Below are positions 48,629 through 60,196 of a stretch of DNA of 64,000 nucleotides, piece by piece. The notes under the pieces are model-generated. The model was not told the origin of the DNA. It saw only the letters and a program-made list of their open reading frames with translations, and ran no database searches. Origin of the DNA: Thalassia testudinum (taxonomy: Eukaryota; Streptophyta; Magnoliopsida; Alismatales; Hydrocharitaceae). A program made the translations under genes and the position numbers. Position 1 is the stretch's first letter; every line of letters begins with the position of its first letter. Where the stretch lies: positions 115,520,001 to 115,584,000 of the forward strand of contig JAZHRO010000013.1 in assembly GCA_037157565.1 (NCBI GenBank). Reading direction: 5' to 3'.

Positions 48629-51424
48629 TGATGAGAGCCTCATCATGAGCCCTAACTAGCTCATTTTTGACCTAAGAAAGAGAATAAGAGCTCCTATATA
48701 ACCTAGAGAAGGGCTTAATTCAAGGAATAAGTGTTCTGAGAGGAAACCATGAAATAAAGGTTAAAACAGTAATTTTTCCATTGCAATACATAAACATGAT
48801 TTCTCAAAGGAAAAACATAGGTTAAATGGTCTGAATAAGATAAAAAGTGGGTTGGTTCAGTCAGAAATGAGTTATTATACAATCCAAGAATTAAATGACA
48901 TTCTGTAACCCTAAAATAGACCCGCTCAATTCAACAAGGTTTTGATTAGGATAAAAATCAAGTAAATAATCTAAAATTCATGTAAAAATATCCCCAAGGG
49001 TTTATAACCTTCCAATTGGCCTTTGGAACCTGTTTTGACCTAGATTGGGGTCCTAACTCATAAATTGACATAATTTGGGTTTTTATGCAAAATGTCCAAT
49101 CAAACGTGGTCAAACCTAAAATCTAACTTCACCATTGGATTCCTTAGGTCCAAATTAGGTTTGTACCAAAATTTTGACCTAAGGGGAGGTCATCTTGACC
49201 TACTTTGCAAAATAGTACACCTAATTACATATTTACCACTATCTTTTGAAAACCATTGCACAGACCCCCCTAACTTCCTCGCAACTCTTACAAACAGGTC
49301 CCTCTACCATTAATGGGGAGAAATCCTACTCCGGTGAGGAATGGAGGGGGAGTACTCCGTGATTCCTCAGAGATCTCCTCCCATATTTGGAAGGGAGATT
49401 CTCTGAGGAATTCCCTTCTATCTGAGCATGGTCCTAGTCGCTGATCCGTACCCAATCTCTCGTGCGAATGCACGAGAGATTTGGGTCTCCAACAGTTTCC
49501 ATCTCTGGTGAGGTCTCTTATTCTTGGAAGCTTGTCTTCCAAGCATAAGAGTCCTCGCCAGCGACTATAAAAGCACCACCACCTCCGGCAGCATCTCTTC
49601 AGCTCGACTTGGCCAGAGATTCACCCTAATTTCATCCTCTTCTCCTTCGGTCAGGAAGTCCAGCGAGCTCCGACGAGCCTCCCTCCTCCTTCTAGTTGCT
49701 CTGCCACAATATCAGTGGTAGAGCCGCCCTCACCATCTTCCTTTGCATCACGCAACACCTATGCGAGCATCTCTAGCCCCGTGGTCGCCGCTGTCTCCCT
49801 CCACTGGACACGTTCTTCTCCGGCGACAGCAGGTACTGCCAGTCGCCACCTCTCCCCCTTCATCCACTTAATTAGGTTAGACTTACTCCTCTCTATCCCC
49901 TCTTCAATTCTTCTCCTTCTATTTCACAAAACATCCCTCGACTGCCACTATCCACCCTCATCTTCCCCATCTCCGGCCGACCTCCAGTGAGATGCATCCA
50001 TCACTCCACACCTCCACACATCTCACCACCAACCTCTTCACCTCTGCCATTGACCACTGAACACTTTCCACCTACTCACAGACCGCCACACGTGCCCCAC
50101 GCTTCCACCGAACAAACCCACTCACACGGACTCAGACAGACCTAGGCATGCACGCCTAGGCCGGTCTGAGCCATGCCAACACCCGCCTCACCTTCGCCAT
50201 GACACGACGAAGGTTCTCCTGCTGTTTGATAGAGCCACAAGGCTATCTTTGTGTCGAGTAGGGTCGAGCCCTCATCCGCCATTAACAAGCACACAAGCTT
50301 GCGTGCTTTTGAGCTCCAGGCTGCAAGCTTCAGGTTTCAGGATCCCAAGCTGCACGGGTTGAGTGTGTGTGCTAGTCCAGCCTGAGAGCAGTCACTGCGG
50401 ACCCTTCAGCTACGTCAATTGTGTGAAGACATCCGCCTGCAGGTGCCAGCAGACATGGGTGGGACATTTAGTCCCACCTCGTGAACGCAAGAGTGCGGTG
50501 CATAACATAAATTGAATTTGTGTTTTACGCTATTTGCCTCAAGTCATAATGGTGAGTTTGCTCGCCCTCACTCTCCACGACTCGTCCGCGACACTCCCCC
50601 GTGGACCTGGCACCCGACTCGTTAACACTAAATCGAGCACTCCTCGCCCACCACACCCACGCCGGTGCACCTGGACCCGGGCGTGCACCCGACCCGATTA
50701 CCCGACTCTGGGAGAGCATACCGAAGAGAGAAATATGGAGAGAGAGAGATGTGGGGAGGGCAGGGGTTAGGTTTTGCTGCGTTGTGCAGGGAAGAAGCAG
50801 AGCTAAGGAAGGAAGAGGTGCAGCAGGGAAGCTAAGGAAAAAGAAGGAAGGAAGGCCAAAGAGAAGAGGAAGGCAGAGGAGAGGTAAGGCTGAAGAAGGA
50901 AGAAGAAAGAAAGAAAGAAGAAGACCCGCAGAGGAAGAAGGAGAAAGGCACTGTGCAAGGAAGAAGAAAGGCAAGGCTAGAGCAAAGAAAAGAGATGCAA
51001 AGAAGAAATAAGGAAGAAGAAGCAAATGCCAAAGTCAAAGAAGAATAGAAGAAAAAGAGCTAAGGAAAGAGGAAAATCAGGGAAAGAAAGAAAGAAGAAG
51101 AAGAGAAAGTATATAGGAGAAGGAAATAAGAGAGAGTTAAAAGAGAAATATCTTTTTAAGACGTCTGATTCGATAATCAGACATCCAATTCTATTTTTTC
51201 TATAAATTTAATTCATAAACTCTTGCATTTATATTTTGAATTAAGTTTTGAGTAATTTTAAGTGTTCAATTACATTATTGAGATTAGTGAATAAATTCCA
51301 TTTGCTCCCTATGTTCGACCTCGGATACTTTGATTTTCAAGTAATAAATTCTTATTTGTTTTCAACTCTTGGTTACCTATACTACAATGCAATTGACTTA
51401 TAAGCCCGACAAAGCAGTGCAACA
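48629..51424 (+). mobile_element. Solo LTR F inserted in element C RT
   Basis: A 2796-bp LTR (TGATGAGAGCC to GTGCAACA) has a perfect CCAGG target duplication (48624-48628 and 51425-51429). Excising it leaves the RT frame continuous (SFNSD then CLANLKLILKRC). No internal sequence is present. The start forms a small hairpin, TGATGAG-AGC-CTCATCA. It contains the GTGGGAC-ATTTA-GTCCCAC hairpin (50459-50477), a strongly purine-rich block (50700-51130) and a GACGTCT pair (51159-51185). The Lys/Arg/Glu-rich frame at 50601-51011 is probably a by-product of that purine block. Confidence 0.9.
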
Positions 51425-51429
51425 CCAGG

Positions 51430-52317
51430 TCAGAATTGAACGATTCTCCAAAAATGGAGAAATCGTCCATGAAGACTTCCATGAAATCTCCCACCATGTC
51501 AGAGAATATGGCTAGCATACACCTTTGAAAAGTCACAGGTGCATTGCATAAGCCGAATGGCATTCTACAGAAAGCAAAGGTTCCGTAGGGACAGGTGAAA
51601 GTTATTTTTTTCTGATCCTCGGGATGGATAGGGACTTGATTGTATCCCGAGTAATCGTCTAGGAAACAAAAGTACTTTTGCCTGGGTAATCTTTCAAGGA
51701 TCTGATTGATGAAGGGTAGAGGGAAATGATCCTTTTTCGTGGCTATGTTCAACTTCCTGTAATTGATACAGATCCTCTAAGCGGAAGCTGATAGGGACTT
51801 GATTGTATCCCGAGTAACCGTCTAGGAAACAGAAGTACTTTTGCCCGACTAATCTTTCAAGGATCTGATCGATGAAGGGCAGAGGAAAATGATCCTTTTT
51901 CGTGGCTGTGTTTAGCTTCCTGTAATCGATATAGATCCTCCAAGCGGAAGCTGAATGAGTTGTGATAGATTCTCCTTTCTTGTTAGTCATAATGGTAATC
52001 CCACTTTCTTGGGAACAATTTGCACGGGACTTACCCAAGGACTATTTAAGATTGGATAAATGATTCCTGTGTTGAGCCACTTAATTATTTCTTTCTTGAC
52101 CACTTCTTGCATATTAGGGTTTAGTCTCCTCTGCATCTGGAGAGAAGGGTGGAATCCATCTTCCATGAAAATTCTATGATTGCAGTAAGATGGCTCAATC
52201 CCCCTAAGGTCATGGATGGTCCAACCAATTACCTCTTTATGTTCTTTTAGGACCTTGATCAGTTTAGTCTCCTAGTCCTTAGTCAATTTAGCACTGATAA
52301 TCACATGGAGCCTCTTT
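51430..52317 (-). pseudogene. Element C reverse transcriptase (N-terminal part)
   Basis: The minus-strand RT begins near 52240 (IEPSYCNHRIFMEDGFHPS) and includes RRLNPNMQEVVKKEIIKWL, ASAWRIYIDYRKLN, KDHFPLPFIDQILERL, FCFLDGYSGYNQV, FTCPYGTFAFCRMPFGLCNAP and the catalytic FMDD in EVFMDDFSIFGES. A 163-bp tandem duplication (51627-51789 and 51790-51952) repeats the block around DYRKLN...GYNQVPI and shifts the frame. Solo LTR F splits the gene after the FMDD block. Confidence 0.88.
51627..51952 (-). repeat. 163-bp tandem duplication in element C RT
   Basis: Units 51627-51789 and 51790-51952 differ by about a dozen bases. The 163-bp length is not a multiple of three, so the duplication disrupts the frame. 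Confidence 0.88.
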
Positions 52318-53250
52318 TTAGGTCCTAAAAACTGATATTTCAAACTCAGACAATGGTTTCAATTCAAGCTGGGGCAGGTCTAAGATGGAAGGTAAGGATG
52401 ATGCTGATGAAGATTCACCAAGAGGAAGAGGTTGAAAGTGAACAAAATCAATAACCTCTTCAGAATGTGGCAGGTTTGCCATAAAGGGTTGTGGGTTGGA
52501 TTCATTGAGACAGGATGAACTTTCAATTGTAGAAACAGCCATACATGTCTCAATATTGAAGTTATCTTCCTCGAGTTCCTCAACATATCCACAACCCTCA
52601 AATTTGTTAATCGCCTTAAAAATATCTAGTTTTAATTTCCGATCCCCAAAGGTGATTTCCTTGCTACCACTCTCACAGTTGGTATTTACCTTAGTGGTTG
52701 CCAGGAACGGACACCTCAGAATGATGGGCATGTCCCTCAAATTCTTAGGTACATCCATGTCAAGGATAAGAAAATTTACAGGAAAATAGAAGTCCTTAAC
52801 GTTGACAATAACATCCACAATAACGCATCTCGGATTTGTGACCGAACGGTTTGCTAACTGTAGCGTTACTGAGGTTAGCCGAAGTTCACCTAATCCAAAC
52901 TTCTCGTAAAAAGAAGTTGGAATTAGGTTAATGGATGCACCTAGATCCAGGAATGCCCTATCAAAGGTGTAATCTCTGATAACACATGAAATCAAAGGGG
53001 CACCTGGATCTCTCTTTTTTGGAGGAAGGTGATGTAGGATAATAGAACTACCTTGCTCAGAGAGTGTCACCTTCCTCGGAATAGATTCCCTTGGCTTATG
53101 CTTCTGGGTGCATAAATCTTTTAAGAATTTAGCATTAGTTGATATGTGTTTGATAGCATCGAGGAGGGGGATATTGATTTCAACATTCTTGAATATATTT
53201 AAGAGCTCCTTATTACTATCAATAGGCTTCTTCTTCCTAGGTTTAATCAA
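52318..53250 (-). CDS. Element C aspartic protease region (open 310-codon frame)
   Basis: An uninterrupted minus-strand frame for the retroviral-type aspartic protease of an Athila/Tat polyprotein. Residues 24-48 (INIPLLDAIKHISTNAKFLK) are the conserved segment before the protease. The catalytic DLGAS is at residues 102-106, followed by INLIPTSFYEKFGLGEL, VTLQLANRSVTNPRC and a flap region. The acidic C-terminal part leads toward RT. It would cleave the gag-pol polyprotein in virus-like particles. Although this stretch is open, gag and RT around it are broken, so the element is not autonomous now. The start used is simply the first Met of the open frame. Confidence 0.85.
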   Translation of the reverse strand: MIKPRKKKPIDSNKELLNIFKNVEINIPLLDAIKHISTNAKFLKDLCTQKHKPRESIPRKVTLSEQGSSIILHHLPPKKRDPGAPLISCVIRDYTFDRAFLDLGASINLIPTSFYEKFGLGELRLTSVTLQLANRSVTNPRCVIVDVIVNVKDFYFPVNFLILDMDVPKNLRDMPIILRCPFLATTKVNTNCESGSKEITFGDRKLKLDIFKAINKFEGCGYVEELEEDNFNIETCMAVSTIESSSCLNESNPQPFMANLPHSEEVIDFVHFQPLPLGESSSASSLPSILDLPQLELKPLSEFEISVFRT

Positions 53251-55060
53251 GGCCTTAGGAAAGGAACATGAGTTAGATCTTTGGAATCAGGCTCCTGAGC
53301 TTGGATTTCTTCTTCAGAATTCTCCTTTCTTTCCTCAGACTCACCAGGATTTTCTTGACTAGAGCAGGGTAGGTGTGGGTCCTGGGTTTGCCTTCCACTC
53401 CTCAAAGTAACAGAGTTGGCAGATGTGTACGGGCTTGGGTCTTGGGGAGGGTTAGGAAAGATCGAAGGGGCTTGATTAGCCAAAAACCCTGGATTTGATG
53501 AAGAAGCAGAAGAGGAAGGACCCTACTCAACCACCTGAGCATGTGCGTGTGGGTCCCTTTGATTTCCATACCCTTGGGCTTGATTGCCCGGATTTTGTAT
53601 GTTGTGCAGGTTGGGTACGGGTTGAGATGGCAAAGATTTGGGCAGACAGGTGTTATCAATGAGCCCAGTTTGCAAGTTGTCCAGTGAGGTTTTCATTTGT
53701 TGCATGAGTTGGAGCATAGATCCTTGCATCTCTACCGTTTGACGGTTCAAGTCAGCTTGCCCTACGAGTTGACGAGCATTCCAAACTGGCTGATTGACCT
53801 GATTTGAGGGCAGCTGAGTAAAAACATGACCCTGACCCATTGGTCTTTATGGAGCATAGTTGCTGGGTCGGAATTGGGTCTGCTGCCCTGGATTTTTCCA
53901 GGAGAAGTTAGGGTGGTTCCTCTAACTTGGATTATAAGCATTGGAATATGGGTTGGACCTAACATTCTCCTATATAGAATAGACATCCTCATAGGGCGAG
54001 GATGGAGAGAAAGAAAGGGAGGGATCAGAGAAACTGGGATCAAAGGCCCCAGTTTGGAACCCATGGGGTTCTGAGCAATGCTGGCTCATAAGTTGAGCCG
54101 CATCCAGTTGATTCACGAACTCCCGTCCATAAGGAGCTCGTGAAGAATGGAATCCCGAATTCTGGGATTGAGTGGATCGAGAATTATTCAAAGAGTTTCC
54201 AGCCATCCACTCCTCCATCTTTTTGGTAACTAAGTCCACCTTATTTAATTTATTACAAATCAGCTCCATATCGAATGAATGAGAGTCATGGACCTCATTA
54301 ACATTCGATCTGGGTTGTTGGGACCTATTAAATGTATCTATGGAGGCATGATTGATTGAATTTTCAGTCATTTCCTCAAACAAATCATGCACACTATCTG
54401 CATTTTTGTTGAGGAAATTGCCTTCGCAAGAAGCATCCACATGATTTCTGAGTTGCTCAGTCAACCCGTGGTAAAAGATCTACACGAGTTGCCATTTCAG
54501 AACCTTGTGGTGTAGACACTTCTGCAATTAGTCTTGGAATTATCCCTAGGAAACATGAAACTGCTCCCCGGCCGCTAGGAGAAAGTAGAAATTGCCCACC
54601 TCAGTGCATTGGTACGCCCAACTGGAAAGAATTTCTTTAAGAAAGCCGATTTAAGATCGTTCTAAGTTGCTATCGGCCTTCCTATGGTCCTGTACCAATA
54701 AGTAGCCATATCCCTAAGAGAGTGGGGAAAGAGCCTCATGATCATTTGCTCTTCATTCACATTTTGTGCTTTGGTGGTCTGGACCAAAGTGGTTAAGTCC
54801 TCCAAATGCTGAAACGGGTCTTCAGAGCCAAGCCCATGAAAATGTTTGATTAGGATTAACACCTGGGGCTTGATTTCAATGTCTCTGGTTGGAATTTGGA
54901 CACTGGAAAATTCCCCGTAATTTGAAGGATCATAAAAATCCTTCAAGGGCTGAGCACCCTGCATTCTCTAGAACCATTCTTGTATTCTCTGCATTTGTTC
55001 TAGCTACCTTTGAAACATCTCTTGTTGATTTTGAGGTAGAGGAGGTTGTTGATTAGCCAT
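53251..55060 (-). pseudogene. Element C gag
   Basis: Starts MANQQPPLPQNQQ at 55060. Conserved blocks: AQPLKDFYDPSNYGEFS, HFHGLGSEDPFQHLEDLTT, SLRDMATYWYRTIGRP, then after a shift LRNHVDASCEGNFLNKNADS, LFEEMTENSINHAS, and a Gln/Asn/Pro-rich C-terminus (MGQGHVFTQLPSNQ and LQLMQQMKTSLDNLQ). Frameshifts and stops occur near 54465, 53970 and 53523. It closely resembles element B gag, which groups B and C as one family. Structural capsid protein; inactive. Confidence 0.87.
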
Positions 55061-56787
55061 GGGATCAATTTTGCCAAAATTCAATCTACGCCTCCTAGAA
55101 TGATCTAATGGTTGTTCCAATCGGGGATTCAATGACCTCCTTACAAGCATAAACTAGGAAGAGGTCATAAGGATTGGGGATAAGAACCCTACAGCACAAC
55201 AAAATAAGCCTATCCTTAAGTAGGATAGCCTAAGGATCTACAGACTCTCAAAATCCATCTTAAGATTATAGACGATTTACTCTACTTGTATCTAGTCAAT
55301 CCAACTAGTTGGGAGGGGCTGGGGAGAAGGTTCTTCCTTTGGCTTGCACCTTTGGTTCCTAGTGTATCCCCTAACCATGATCGTTTGATTCTACTCCCCT
55401 AGCTAGACATCAGATTGACTGGTATAAGTAAGTTAATCGTGATCAATCTCAATCTGGGCCCCGAAAAGTGAATTAGTCCTTAAGGCCAACGTCTAATCAA
55501 TTCTAACTTAGGCTTAGGATTGTAGTGCTTATGGAATGTGGTGGGCCCTTAAAATGGGTTGTGCCCTTAATGATTGATTGGATATGTGTGAGTGCATCCA
55601 CAACTAGGGTTTTCAAGCAAGATTATTTTGATGAGTGGATTTTAAGGTTCAAATCTTGCTTAAGTAGCTTTTAGGGTTTAGAATTAAGTAAATTCAATCA
55701 AGTTCAAGAGGCAAACCAGATTTTCAAAACACGGGTGAAGATCTTTTCCTTTTGAAATCAAAAGTAAAGTGGAGTGCCTGGTATTGACCTAAATTGTAAA
55801 CCCTAAGGGGAAGCTACTTGATGAGTTGATTTTAAATGAAGTGGTGTGGCCTAAACAACTCAAACAATTGGCCTTAATGCACCACTGAGTTAGGCACACA
55901 AGTGGATACCTATTTTGATTTCTACTTGATTATGTGTTTGGGTGTGTGTAGCGGTTTCACAGGTTGGAATCCTGGTTGAGTAGATAAAAATCAAGTTAGG
56001 TTATGTGCCTCGAATGTGGGTGTATGTAGTGCGTATGTTAATTTGTCCCACAAGAAGTATCTTTTTGTTTGTCTGTTTTTTTTTTTACAAGGGTGAGATG
56101 AGTGGGGGTGGAAATCAAAGCATCCAAACTAATCCTAGGGTTTATGCGAACACCTAGGTCAATTAAGGTTGTGGAATGAAATCTATGGAGGGGGAAGAAT
56201 GGGGAGCACTTACAGCTAAATTAGGGTTGATAGATTAGTTTTAAATTGAGTGGATTGGCCCAAATAGCTTAATCAATTGGCCTGTTGCACCACTTAGTTA
56301 AGGCACACAAGAATGTTTAACCTATTCAGATTTCTACTCACTTATGTGTATTGAGTTGAAGTGTATCGGGTCCACAGGTCAGATCCTAGTTAAGTGGTAG
56401 AATCAAAGTGGTTGTGCATCTTAAGATAAGAAGTTGTGGGTGTTAAGTGTGTAGCTTTCAGTTAAATCCCACAAGAGAAGAATATTTTTTTATTTTTTAT
56501 ATATGCGGGTGGGTGAGGTGAGTGGAGTGACAATCAAACAACCAAATCTACCCTAGGATTTATGCAAGCACCTAAGTTGATTTGGGTTTGAGTTATTAGG
56601 TTATGGAATGAAAACTAGGGTGGGGGTGGTGGAGATAAACTTACAAAACCTTCATCTACACTTTTCTCTGATCTAATTGCTCTGGCTCACCTCGGATGAG
56701 TACCTGCAATCATAGTAAGATTAGAGAAAAAGTGAGATAAAGGTTAGGTAAGGTGGAAAAACACTGAAAAAAACCAAAGAGCGTTGC
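55061..56787 (-). other. 5' leader of element C with an internal duplication
   Basis: This long leader includes two tandem copies of a roughly 390-bp unit (about 55830-56215 and 56225-56620), each with ATTGGCC...GCACCAC...AAGGCACACAAG, a TTCCACAGGTC-like block and a GGGTGAG-rich end. No coding sequence was recognised. Confidence 0.65.
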
Positions 56788-56805
56788 CTCCGGGCAATGA
56801 CGCCA
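56788..56805 (-). promoter_or_regulatory. Primer-binding site of element C
   Basis: The coding strand reads TGGCGTCATTGCCCGGAG, a decayed match to the tRNA-Asp complement, three bases from the LTR. Confidence 0.75.
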
Positions 56806-56808
56806 AAA

Positions 56809-58390
56809 TGATCAAGGCGGATCTCGTTGCGGAAAGGTTCAGAGTTTGGAAAACTCATCGTTGTAGTTCGATTCGCGAGAAAATCCATTGATTAGATAAA
56901 ATTTATAACCAAAACTCAAATGTGAGTCCTGGGTCGAACACGGGGAGGCGAACGTTTGGTTTTGGAAGATATATATTTTGCTTTTATTTGTTTTTGTCAT
57001 TTTTATCTTTTATAATTTTTTTTGGTATTTTAATAGGGTAAGAGATTAGGTTGATGAATTCTAGCTAATCTACTTACAAAATATAAAGGAAAGAGAGAGA
57101 GGGAGAGAGAGAGAGAGAGAAGAACAAGAATCTATTTATGAATAAATGTTTGTTACAACTACGAAAGCGGAAAAACTACACTACGAAAGCGAAAAAGATA
57201 GAAAGAGGTGAGAGAATCCCCCTCGATGGTCGCTTTGAAGATGACTCGTTCTGACATCTCTTAGAGGAAGGTGGTGAAGAGTGGGACGAACGAGGACTTA
57301 GTCGGAGGACGGAGGGTGGGGTAGGACAGCGTCGTGGCGAGGATCTTCTTCTCGAAGGGAGGCGAGAAGATAGCCATGGGATGCTCCACGAATAGGGATG
57401 AGGGAGGGAAAACTATTTGATTTTCTACTTTAGAGGAGTATCCCGGGCTTGGGACAAGCTCTCTCTAGAGCCTTGGAGGTGGTGAGAGGAAGAAAGGAAG
57501 AGATGATGAAGAAGGGGAGGTGTAGGGGTCCTTTTATAGTGAAGGGAAGAGGGAAATTCGTGTAGGGGGCATTTAGTGACATCAAAGGCATCGCTGTAGA
57601 TCTATGCTAGCCAATCCCCCAAAAGTCGCTAAAGCTTGCTGGCGCACTTCAATTCCTTTGCTGGTGCTTGCATAGCGTAGGCCATTAGTGATAGCTACAA
57701 GCGTCACTAAAGGCTCACGCAACTGTCGGTGAAGGTCCGCACCAACTCACGCACTTGCCCATGCGTGTGTGGGATCGTGTGTGGAGATGTGAGTTGATGC
57801 CCATGTGATCACCTTTGCTGGATCGATGGTCATCTGTGCGTCCACATATTCGCATCTCGGCCACTTGTGCGTGATCGGGCAATCGAAATCAAGCGTGCCT
57901 TACCGCCGACTGGATTGGAAGCTCGGTGCAATTGACCCTAAGCCTCTTGTTTGCAAATCGCGCGTGCTACTGTTGAGGCAAGGGAGCATTTGTGTCGCGA
58001 AGATTACATGGGAGTTGAAAGTGTGGAAGAATCTCAGCCATTGGATCAAGATGGTTACATCTGTGGTGTGAGATCTCTGATGATGAGGGGGCACCAGCGG
58101 CTGTTGATAGCCGATTTTGGGTGGCCTAGATGGTGCCATGTGGTGCCATCTGGGCCATCCATCTTCTGTCTGTTGCAGAGGGTGCCACGGTGCTCAGATC
58201 GGGATGATTCCCACGTTACCGGATTGTGATCGTTGCTCCGGATCCATCGGCACGGTCAGACTTTTCATCCGAAACCCGTATGGATGTCGCATTGCCCCCT
58301 GGCCGTTGATTATCCTTGGACTTCATATGATGCTAGGGGACTCTGATCTAGACAATTCGGAGGCGTTAGATGTTGTCGAGCCCGGATAGG
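56809..58390 (-). repeat. 5' LTR of element C
   Basis: Begins TGATCAAGGCGG on the + strand and matches the 3' LTR up to about 58390, where similarity stops. It contains a GA microsatellite (57094-57121), a TATA motif (reverse strand, about 57529), the tRNA-like module (57937-57980) and the G-box site decayed to CCATGTGG (58129-58150). The last roughly 100 bases of the LTR seem to be missing. Confidence 0.78.
57937..57980 (-). promoter_or_regulatory. tRNA-like module in C 5' LTR
   Basis: A-box-like TGCCTCAACAGTAGCACGC (from 57980) and a weak B-box GGTCAATTGC (from 57937), again 43 nt apart. Confidence 0.5.
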
Positions 58391-59060
58391 TTGTTAATAT
58401 GATGATTTTATCATTGAAATGTGTATAGTGGTTAACCTAAATCGGACCTAACCATCTCTTTACAAAATTTTTAACCTTGCCTACTTGATTTTATCTTGTC
58501 ACTTTTAGGCCCAGGGTCGAACTCAGGGAAGTGGGGTACAAGTCAAGTTTCTACTCCTTTCCTACAATGAGTCTCTTCCGTTCGTTTATTGTGTTTTTGG
58601 TGTTTTTCTTATTTATATTTTTTTCTAGTAATCTTTGTCCTTGAGGCACACCCTCAAAATTGGGTGCTTGGCTTTGAGCCAAAATAGAGTTCCAAGACAG
58701 GTCTTGCTATTCGCAACACGGAGTACCTGCAAGTCAAAGATTAACTTTTCTCTTTTATATATTTTTTTGTCTTTTTACTATCAAGAAAGCGAAACAGAAA
58801 TAAAGTAAATATATTATATATATATATATAGGTATATATTAGGTATATAAAGGGGTGGGGGTGGAGGCGAAGATGGAGTGTAGCATGGTGTCGAGTCGGT
58901 CGTCGTCTAGAGAGATGCGACCAATAGGACTAGGTGCCGCGTGGAGTATGGGATGGATGGTGGATGATGTATGCGACCATGCTTTTTGTATGCGTGTATC
59001 AGGGAAATATCAGCAACTGGTGCAGATGTTCCCGCGATACAGCGTATGGTAAATAATGTG
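58391..59060 (-). other. LTR-like fragment of an unassigned element
   Basis: Contains AGGGTCGAACTCAGGGAAG (58512-58530), the reverse-strand form of the motif near the ends of the other LTRs, plus short TA runs. No coding region, primer site or second copy was found. It may be an LTR inserted in, or deleted against, the C 5' LTR. Confidence 0.4.
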
Positions 59061-59094
59061 AATATATATATATATGTATATATGTAAATATATC

Positions 59095-59131
<37 letters not shown>

Positions 59132-59291
59132 TGATAAATATATAAGTATATATATATGTAGATATATATGTATATATAAGTGTATATGTATATATATATG
59201 TGTGTGTATGTATATATAACTATTTAGAGGTATATATATATGTATGTATAAGTATATAGTAATATATGTATATATAGATATATGTAGCTAA

Positions 59292-59343
<52 letters not shown>

Positions 59344-59564
59344 GTATATATGTATGTAGCTATATATGTATATATGTATATGTATATATATATAGGTATG
59401 TAAATATATATATATAAGCATAGATAGATATATGTATAGATCTATATATATATATGTATAAGTATGTATATATAACTATATAAATGTAAATATATATGTA
59501 TGTATATGTATATAGTAATATATGTATATATAGATATATGTAGCAAGTGTATATATATACATAC

Positions 59565-59608
<44 letters not shown>

Positions 59609-60115
59609 ATATAGTTATAGATATATATATGTATATATATATATATATCTATATATATATATATGTATGTACGTATATAATACTATATAGATGTATATAT
59701 ATATATCTATATATATATATAATAATAATATATGTATATAGGTATATGTATCTAGATATGTATATTTATGTATATATGTATATATAGTTATATAGATATA
59801 TATGTATGTATATATATGTGTATATATATATACGTATATAGATATATATATATATACGTATATAGATATATATATATATATGTATATGTATGTATATAAA
59901 CTAATACATAGTTATATAAGTACTAATATATGTATAAATATATCTATAAATATATATATATATATATGTATGTATGCTAATACATAAGTATATAGGTACT
60001 ACTATATGTATAAATATAAGTATATATATATATATGTATATTTGTATATATATATGTGTATATAAATATATGTATATATATATCAATATATATAACTCTA
60101 CGTATATATATATAT
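59061..60115. repeat. About 1.05 kb TA-rich microsatellite
   Basis: Almost entirely (TA)n with interspersed TATG and TATGTA units. All reading frames here are Tyr/Ile/Met/Val strings produced by the repeat and are not genes. Confidence 0.97.
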
Positions 60116-60196
60116 GTTTATAATAGTGTTTATGTGTGTGTGGGTGTGTGGAAGTGTTGGTGTAGGTGTGTGTGTGCGTCGGTGTAAAGAGATAGT
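60116..60196. repeat. GT-rich tract
   Basis: Runs of TGTGTG and GGTGTG between the TA microsatellite and copia-2. Confidence 0.8.

Larger units (their letters stand above)
18567..58390 (-). mobile_element. Gypsy element C (Athila/Tat type), heavily interrupted
   Basis: This is the only element here with recognisable gag, protease, RT, RNase H and integrase. On the minus strand it runs 5' LTR (56809 to about 58390), primer-binding site (56788-56805), leader, gag, protease, RT, RNase H, integrase, 3' UTR, polypurine tract (about 24873) and 3' LTR (18567-24872). Copia-1, element B and solo LTR F are inserted in it. After subtracting these its own length is about 12 kb. Its outer right edge is uncertain because the 5' LTR stops matching at about 58390. 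Its left flank is AACAA, but no matching right duplication was found. Confidence 0.8.

Noticed and set aside
50601..51011. 136-codon Lys/Arg/Glu-rich frame in solo LTR F
   Set aside because: It arises from a GAAG-type purine block. F' has a similar block without a matching long frame, so it is not conserved as protein.
59224..60086. Several open frames of Tyr/Ile/Met residues on both strands
   Set aside because: They are translations of the TA/TATG microsatellite with no codon structure.
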